Shown here piece after piece: positions 59,331 to 64,000 of a DNA stretch of 64,000 nucleotides (positions are counted from its first letter, which is position 1; each line of letters opens with the position of its first letter). This stretch comes from Tepidiphilus olei (lineage in GTDB: Bacteria > Pseudomonadota > Gammaproteobacteria > Burkholderiales > Rhodocyclaceae), in the NCBI RefSeq assembly GCF_006980705.1, contig NZ_SBHO01000002.1:248001-312000 (forward strand). The letters are read 5' to 3'. Below the pieces are notes generated by a model, which was not told where the DNA came from, searched no databases, and saw nothing but the letters and a program-made list of their open reading frames with translations. A program made the translations under genes and the position numbers.

Positions 59331-60160
59331 AACCGCCCCTCGAAGCGCTCGCGGGCATCGCGCGCCTCGCCCGTCGTCTCGTCCTCCGCATCGGTGCGCG
59401 CGAGCCGTTTGAGCGCCCCGTCGGCGGTGAGCACGAAACTCAGCCGATCGGCGTAGGCGAGCGCGAGCCGCGTCGGGCGTTTGCCGGCCGCGAGGTGCGA
59501 GCGGATCTCGGCGGCCACGCTGCCTTCTCCCAGCGGCAGGCGGGCATAGCGCACGAGGGCGCGGCTGTCGTCCTGCGCCTCGAGCTGGACCTCGTCTTCG
59601 AGCGAGAAGGGGCCTGGAGCCTCCGCCGCGAGCAGCCAGTCGGCCATCGCCGACGTGGGGGCGAGCCGGGTACGCCAGGGTTTCAAGGGAAAGCGTTCGA
59701 CAGTGGCGCGCAGCGTGTCGATCACCCGTTCGGCGAGCGCAAGGCTGCCGGCATCGACGGCGAACCATCCCTCGCGCGGGTCGATCCACACCGGCACGCG
59801 TCGACGCCGGGTGAAGGCGCGCGGTAGCCACTCGGCGCGAATGGCTTCACGCAGCTCGCGCAGTTCCTTGCGCGACAGGGGATAGCCCCGTTCGTCGGCG
59901 ATCGCCTCGGCGCGCTGTTCGGCCTCGGCCTTGACCACGCTCGCCGGCAGGAGACGCTCCTCGCGCACCCAATGCGCCAGCCAGTGTCCTCCTACGTCCG
60001 CAATGGCCTCGTCGTCACCGAAGGGCGGCGCCCAGCCCTCGCTCGTTTCGTTCTGCGGCCCCACCGGCAGAAAGGGACGACGGAGGAAGAGCTCGTTCCA
60101 GTAGGTGCGCCCTTCCTTGCCATCCCATCGGTATAGTCGCAGGTTCTTGAATTCGATCAT
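59186..60160 (-). CDS. rdgC: Recombination-associated protein RdgC
   Basis: A 324-residue ring-shaped DNA-binding protein that limits RecA activity. Family features are FKNLRLYRW at the start, EGWAPP, LLPASVVKAEAEQRA, the LPRAFTRRRRVPVWIDPREGWFAVDA segment and LALAYADRLSFVLTADGALKRL near the end. The core seems to end around LPALSAALGGE; about 25 further residues lie antisense to DUF1850. Start ATG 60160 overlaps the upstream gene by 4 bases. It sits next to the proposed oriC. Confidence 0.9.
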   Translation of the reverse strand: MIEFKNLRLYRWDGKEGRTYWNELFLRRPFLPVGPQNETSEGWAPPFGDDEAIADVGGHWLAHWVREERLLPASVVKAEAEQRAEAIADERGYPLSRKELRELREAIRAEWLPRAFTRRRRVPVWIDPREGWFAVDAGSLALAERVIDTLRATVERFPLKPWRTRLAPTSAMADWLLAAEAPGPFSLEDEVQLEAQDDSRALVRYARLPLGEGSVAAEIRSHLAAGKRPTRLALAYADRLSFVLTADGALKRLARTDAEDETTGEARDARERFEGRFYLFAETLRSMLPALSAALGGELGEEGEQGKSSTSPISGNPGSQTSSA

Positions 60161-60615
60161 GCTTTCCCTCGTTTCTTCCGTGCGATCGCGACGATGCGCG
60201 CCATGGTGTCGGCATCGGCCGCGGCGTAGGCCTTGGCGAGCCATTCGGCCACGGGTCGTCCGTCGGGCGCGAGCAGTGCCTCGTCCAGGGTGGTGTCGTA
60301 GCGAAAATTCAGCCCCAAGCGTCCGCGCTCATCGACGAGCGAGATCTCCAGAGTTCCGCCGGGCCGGCCTCCCTGGGGTTCGACGATGAAACGCAGGCGT
60401 TTTCCCTCTTCCCACTCGACGCGATCACGGTAGCTGTCGTGGCCGAAGTGCAGCCGGCGCAGCACGTGCGCTGGGCCTCGCTCCAGGATGTCGCAGCCGG
60501 TCATCCCCAGGACGAATTCCTGCGGATGCTCGATGCGCGTTGCCAATCCTTGCCAGACTGCGGCGACATCGAGTGCTTCTTCCGGAGCGAAGAACAGGCG
60601 GTGTTCGAAGTGCAC
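60157..60615 (-). CDS. SRPBCC/AtaL-like (DUF1857-type) protein
   Basis: A 152-residue cytosolic protein with a predicted helix-grip fold. It resembles the AtaL/DUF1857 group: HFEHRLFFAPEEALDVAAVWQGL at the start, GCDILERGPAHVLRRLHFG, then RDRVEWEEGKRLRF. The ligand and function are unknown. The start is inferred at GTG 60615, preceded by AAGGGG 8 bases away; no ATG gives the family N-terminus. It overlaps rdgC by 4 bases, so the two are probably one transcript. Confidence 0.72.
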   Translation of the reverse strand: MHFEHRLFFAPEEALDVAAVWQGLATRIEHPQEFVLGMTGCDILERGPAHVLRRLHFGHDSYRDRVEWEEGKRLRFIVEPQGGRPGGTLEISLVDERGRLGLNFRYDTTLDEALLAPDGRPVAEWLAKAYAAADADTMARIVAIARKKRGKA

Positions 60616-60699
60616 GACGACGTCCCCTTGGAGGTTGCAGGGAAGTCTAGGGGCAAGGGACGACGAGGGCAAGGGGTAGCAGATAGCAGGACGGGAACG

Positions 60700-61400
60700 C
60701 CGTGATTGGTAGTTGTACACAGATCTTTTATAAAAACTTCTAGTGTTTACTACGCTTGACAGGGTTCTGTGGAAAACTAACTAAAAACGATGATTTCGTT
60801 GAATTTTTCTTGATGGTGAACAAGGGGAACGAAGGGCTTGCAAGCGGTGTGATGTAGACGAATGCTTTCCGGGGTCCAGAAAAAACGGGGAGTTTTCCCC
60901 AAACTTTCCCACGGTTTCCCTTCGCCTTGTCCACTGTGGCGTATCGGTCACAAAAAACATCAATTTAAAAATGGTTTTTGGTAGGAGAGCAAAAACATTC
61001 CTTTCTTCATGGTTTTTTTGGCGAAGTGAGAAAGGGGTTGACAACCAAATCAAGTAAACAAAAAACCATGTAAACAATGTTTCCTCCAAATCTGTGGATA
61101 ACTTCTTGCCGTCCAAGGCATCTGCACGTTTCCCCGGCGGGAAAACTTTGGGAAAACCCTGGGATGAGCAGTGGGCGGTTTGGGGAGGAAATTCACCCGA
61201 TGGGGAAATTTTCCATTGATCCACAAACGATTACCGGAGAATCCTTGTATCCGTGCACCGTCGGCGGGCTGGCGGGAGATGGCAGACAAACTCGCCTCAG
61301 AATTGGGACAGGCTTGTGGATAATTTTGTGAAAATCCCAGGATGAGACAAATCCGTTCAAGGACTTGCGCTCGTTTCTTCACGATCCACAGGAAGGAGGG
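60700..61400. other. Proposed chromosomal replication origin (oriC)
   Basis: A gene-free, AT-rich region in a GC-rich chromosome. Perfect DnaA boxes TGTGGATAA lie at 61093-61101 and 61315-61323. A relaxed-consensus box TGTGGAAAA is at 60768-60776. Weaker ones are at 60713-60721, 61217-61225 and 61382-61390. The stretch 60948-61080 has many A and T runs and could be the unwinding element. Genes diverge from it (rdgC side minus, cob side plus), and the GC skew of coding strands changes sign across it. The two parS sites lie 21-23 kb away. Confidence 0.75.
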
Positions 61401-61415
61401 CTGGAGTCCATGGCG

Positions 61416-61445
61416 TTGACATCGTACGCGGCGGCGGTGTATCTT
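61416..61445 (+). promoter_or_regulatory. Sigma-70 promoter of the cobalamin operon
   Basis: TTGACA (61416-61421), an 18-base spacer and TATCTT (61440-61445). Transcription would begin near 61452, exactly at the first stem of the riboswitch. Confidence 0.75.
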
Positions 61446-61452
61446 GCCTTTG

Positions 61453-61641
61453 CTTCGGGTGCCCGCTCCGACGTCTTGGGAGCGGGTGAAACGGGAAGCC
61501 GGTGAAGCGGGCATCGTCCTGCCATTCCGGCGCAGCCCCCGCTGCTGTGAGCCTGACGGGAAGCGCATCGGCCACTGTGCCTTCAACGGCATGGGAAGGC
61601 GCGCGAACCGGATGACGGCGAGCCAGAAGACCGGCCCGAAG
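61453..61641 (+). ncRNA. Cobalamin (B12) riboswitch
   Basis: The closing stem pairs CTTCGGG (61453-61459) with CCCGAAG (61635-61641). Inside are the conserved landmarks in order: GGGAAGCCGGTGAAG (about 61494), GCAGCCCCCGCTGCTGTGA (about 61532), GCCACTG (about 61571), GGGAAGGCGCG (about 61593) and the B12 box GAGCCAGAAGACCGGCC (about 61620). A further GCCCCG/CGGGGC pair at about 61658-61699 may be the expression platform. Adenosylcobalamin would turn off the downstream genes. Confidence 0.95.
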
Positions 61642-61776
61642 TGCGTAGTTGGTGCGAGCCCCGGGGTGTGGGTTTGGCTGACGGTTCGGGGCGGTCCTTC
61701 TCTCTTCCCCTTTCCTCAGGCCCTTTATCTCCTCGTGCGGCTCGTCTTGGCGAAGCCTTCGCAAAGGAGACGGGTC

Positions 61777-62457
61777 ATGCATATCGAACCAGGCGTCGTC
61801 ACGGGCGCCAAACTGTTGTTGGGTCATGCCACCGCGGCCGCGAGTCTGGGGGCGGCGCTCTTGCTCTCGGCCAAGGCGGTGAAAAAGGACGGGGTGGCGG
61901 CGCTCGCGTTGCGCACCCTCGTGGCGTCCTTCCTCGTGTTCTGTTTCTTCGAGGTCTTTCCCCATCGACCGGTGGGCGTGTCCGAGGTCCACCTCATCCT
62001 GGGGTCCACCCTGCTGTTGCTCTTCGGCCCTGCTGCGGCGGCTCTGGGGCTCGCCGGCGGGCTCCTCGCCCAAGGGATGTTCTTCGCGCCTGCCGATCTG
62101 CCGCAGTTCGGCATGAACGTGACCACTTTGCTCGTACCGCTCTTCGCCACGGCGCTCCTGGCGCGGCGCATCGTGGCGCCGCATACGCCTTACGTCGATC
62201 TGCGCTATCGCGACGTGCTGCGCCTGTCGCTCGCCTATCAGGGGGGCGTGGTGTCGTGGGTGGCGTTCTGGGCGCTCTACGGTCAAGGTCTGGGGACGGA
62301 TAACCTCACTCAGGTCGCTTCGTTCGGCGTGGCCTACCTTTCGGTGGTGCTCGTCGAGCCGCTCATCGACCTGGCGGTGCTCGCGGCGGCCAAGGCTTGG
62401 CATCGCGGCAGGGAGACCGTGCTGTTGCAGCGGCGACTCTTCATGGGTCGGGCCTGA
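61777..62457 (+). CDS. cbiM: CbiM-type cobalt ECF transporter permease
   Basis: A 226-residue membrane protein with about six or seven helices. It starts MHIEPGVVTGAKLLLGHATA, where the His2 next to the free N-terminus binds metal in CbiM. It continues with CFFEVFPHRPVGVSEVHLIL, then FAPADLPQFGMNVTTLLVPL, typical of this CbiM subtype. No CbiN, CbiQ or CbiO gene is in the window. Control by the B12 riboswitch supports cobalt uptake. Start ATG 61777 is preceded by AAAGGAG. Confidence 0.9.
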   Translation: MHIEPGVVTGAKLLLGHATAAASLGAALLLSAKAVKKDGVAALALRTLVASFLVFCFFEVFPHRPVGVSEVHLILGSTLLLLFGPAAAALGLAGGLLAQGMFFAPADLPQFGMNVTTLLVPLFATALLARRIVAPHTPYVDLRYRDVLRLSLAYQGGVVSWVAFWALYGQGLGTDNLTQVASFGVAYLSVVLVEPLIDLAVLAAAKAWHRGRETVLLQRRLFMGRA

Positions 62458-63251
62458 TGCCGGGGACGGTATGGTTCGTCGGCGCCGGCCCCGGCGATCC
62501 GGAGCTCCTCACCGTCAAGGGCAAGAAGCTGCTCGAGCGCGCCGGTGCCGTGCTCTTCGCCGGGTCGCTGGTGGATGCCGCGGCGACCCGCTACGCGCCG
62601 CCGGGTTGCCTCATCCGCGATTCGAAAGACATGACGCTCGAGGAGATGACCGAGTGGCTGGTGGCCGCGGCGAAGGCGCACGAGACGGTGGTACGCCTGC
62701 AGACGGGCGACCCCACGCTCTACGGGGCGCTCATCGAGCTCACCCGGCCGCTCACGGCGGCGGGCATTTCCTGGAAGGTGGTGCCTGGAGTGTCTTCGGC
62801 GATGGCGGCGATGGCGGCCGCGGGCGAATCGATGACCTTGCCCGAAGTGACGCAGACGGTGATCCTCACCCGGGTGGCCGGGCGTACGCCCATGCCGCCG
62901 GGTGAGGAGCTCGAGTCCCTTGCGGCGCACCGCAGCACGATCTGCCTCTTTCTCTCGATCACGCGGCTCGCCGAGGTCGAGCGGGGTTTGCGCGCGGCCG
63001 GTTGGGCGGAAGAGTCGCCGGTGCTGGTGGTGCACAAGGCAAGCTGGGCGGACGAGGAGCGCATCGTGCGCACCACGCTGGGGGAATTGCGTCGGGCGTG
63101 CCGCGAGGCGGGAATCGTGAGCCAGGCGATGATCGTGGTCGGCCCCACGCTGGGGGCGGCGTCGTGGCCGGATTTGGCACGCAGCAAGCTCTACGACCCT
63201 TCCTTTACGCATCGCTGGCGCAAAGCAAAGACGAAGGAATGGGATACATGA
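62457..63251 (+). CDS. cobM: Precorrin-4 C11-methyltransferase
   Basis: A 264-residue SAM-dependent methyltransferase of corrin ring synthesis (CobM/CbiF). It has the family start VWFVGAGPGDPELLTVKGKK, then RDSKDMTLEEM, RLQTGDPTLYGALIELT and the GVSSAMAAMAAAGESMTLPEV segment that distinguishes CobM from other tetrapyrrole methylases. The start overlaps the cbiM stop (TGATG). The stop overlaps cbiX by 4 bases. Confidence 0.94.
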   Translation: MPGTVWFVGAGPGDPELLTVKGKKLLERAGAVLFAGSLVDAAATRYAPPGCLIRDSKDMTLEEMTEWLVAAAKAHETVVRLQTGDPTLYGALIELTRPLTAAGISWKVVPGVSSAMAAMAAAGESMTLPEVTQTVILTRVAGRTPMPPGEELESLAAHRSTICLFLSITRLAEVERGLRAAGWAEESPVLVVHKASWADEERIVRTTLGELRRACREAGIVSQAMIVVGPTLGAASWPDLARSKLYDPSFTHRWRKAKTKEWDT

Positions 63252-64000
63252 ACGAACGCACGGTGCTGGTGGTGGCGCACGGGTCGCGCGAGGCGACGGG
63301 AAACGTCGAGACCGCCGAATTCGTGGCGCGCTGGCGGCAGATGCGGCCACAATGGCGCATCGAACTGTGTTTCATCGAGCATGCCGAGATCCTGCTCGAC
63401 GAAGGGCTCGATCGGGCGGCGGAAGGCGCGCGCGAGGTGGTGGTGGTACCGCTCATCCTCAACGCGGCCGGGCACGTGAAGATGGAACTGCCTGAGGCGA
63501 TCGAGCGGGCGCGAGTACGACATCCGCAGGTGCACTTCGTGGCGCGCAGGCATCTGGGCATGGGAGCGGAGCTTTTCCCGCTCATCCAGCAGCGGCTGCA
63601 GGAGGCATTGCGGGAACTGGACGTGCCCGATCCGGCTACCACGGGCGTGATTTTGCTCGGACGCGGTTCGTCGGATCCGGGAGGGAACGCCGAACTCGCG
63701 AAAATGGCGCGCTGGGTGTTCGAGGCCAATGACCACGAGCTGGTCGATCTCGCCTTTACCGGCATCACCTGGCCGCGTCTGGAGACGGTGGTGGCGCGGC
63801 AGGTGAAACTCGGCATGATGCAGATCGCCATCGTTCCCGTGTATCTCTTCACCGGAGTGCTGATCGAGCGCATCGGGGCGCAGGTGGAGCGCCTGCGGCG
63901 GCAATATCCTACGGTGGCGTTCGCGCTGGCGCGTCATTTCGGTTTCGACGAGCGCCTCGTGGCGTTGCTGGAATCGCGGGTGACGAACGGGGAGCGAGAG
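63248..64000 (+). CDS. cbiX: Sirohydrochlorin cobaltochelatase CbiX, 3' end beyond window
   Basis: 251 codons are visible, open at the right edge. The N-terminal half starts TVLVVAHGSREATGN, with the metal-site histidine (AHGSR), and has VVVPLILNAAGHVKMELPEAI. A second repeat begins GVILLGRGSSDPGGNAELAK and contains IVPVYLFTGVLIERI. This is the two-repeat long CbiX. In the second repeat HGS is replaced by RGS, so one active site is expected. It inserts cobalt into sirohydrochlorin at the start of the early-cobalt (anaerobic) B12 route, in line with the CobM/CbiF neighbour. Confidence 0.9.
   Translation, partial: MNERTVLVVAHGSREATGNVETAEFVARWRQMRPQWRIELCFIEHAEILLDEGLDRAAEGAREVVVVPLILNAAGHVKMELPEAIERARVRHPQVHFVARRHLGMGAELFPLIQQRLQEALRELDVPDPATTGVILLGRGSSDPGGNAELAKMARWVFEANDHELVDLAFTGITWPRLETVVARQVKLGMMQIAIVPVYLFTGVLIERIGAQVERLRRQYPTVAFALARHFGFDERLVALLESRVTNGERE

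Overview
The window is about 64 kb of GC-rich chromosome with dense genes, many of them overlapping by 4 bases (ATGA/GTGA). It has no insertion sequences, prophage genes or CRISPR arrays. The gene set (NtrY/NtrX, metNIQ, CydP, YbgE, the SHP/DHC cytochromes, RdgC, TRAP and TRAP-TAXI transporters, adjacent speE/speD, MnmE-YidC-YidD-RnpA-RpmH) points to a betaproteobacterium. A heterotrophic member of the Hydrogenophilaceae, such as a Tepidiphilus-like organism, would fit the organic-acid and amino-acid transporters, but that is a guess, not a demonstration.

Layout, left to right. 0-4 kb: glnK-amtB (minus strand, sigma-54 promoter), then metNIQ for methionine uptake. 4-9 kb: a dctPQM TRAP transporter, NADP-type glutamate dehydrogenase and a TehA/SLAC1 channel. 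9.7-13.2 kb: the cydP-cydA-cydB-cydX-ybgE cytochrome bd operon with an FNR-type box, then a sigma-54 activator with a cysteine-rich PAS sensor. 14.7-19.1 kb: a block that looks less GC-rich, with a second, cyanide-insensitive-type bd oxidase (cioAB) and a lactate permease. 19.6-20.3 kb: tRNA-Arg(CCG) and a decayed spacer. 20.3-28.9 kb: an SHP-DHC-cytochrome b561 electron-transfer cluster joined to a two-component system and a P-type ATPase, then a chimeric ORF and a frameshifted diguanylate cyclase. 28.9-43.5 kb: mostly minus-strand housekeeping genes (priA, hemE, ntrYX, rsmB, speE, speD, a TSUP permease, mnmE, yidC, yidD, rnpA, rpmH) with two parS sites. 43.6-46.5 kb: molybdenum cofactor genes mobA, moaC, moaA and a yqeC-like gene. 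46.5-49.5 kb: a polar amino acid ABC transporter. 49.8-55 kb: dnaA-dnaN-gyrB. 55-60.6 kb: a LysE-family exporter, a TRAP-TAXI transporter, DUF1850, rdgC and a SRPBCC protein. 60.6-61.4 kb: an AT-rich, DnaA-box-rich region that I propose as oriC. 61.4-64 kb: a cobalamin riboswitch operon (cbiM, cobM, cbiX), cut by the window end.

The most interesting points are these. (1) oriC seems to lie about 5.7 kb beyond gyrB and 10.9 kb from the dnaA start, rather than next to dnaA; DnaA boxes, an AT-rich unwinding region, divergent genes and a GC-skew switch agree. (2) Two matching direct-repeat boxes of PmrA/QseB type lie before the SHP operon and at its end, suggesting a regulon of the OmpR-family regulator encoded between them. 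(3) An ORF joins a truncated thermostable-hemolysin-type domain to the last part of a histidine kinase. (4) NtrX has an intact receiver and DNA-binding domain but a decayed AAA+ core.
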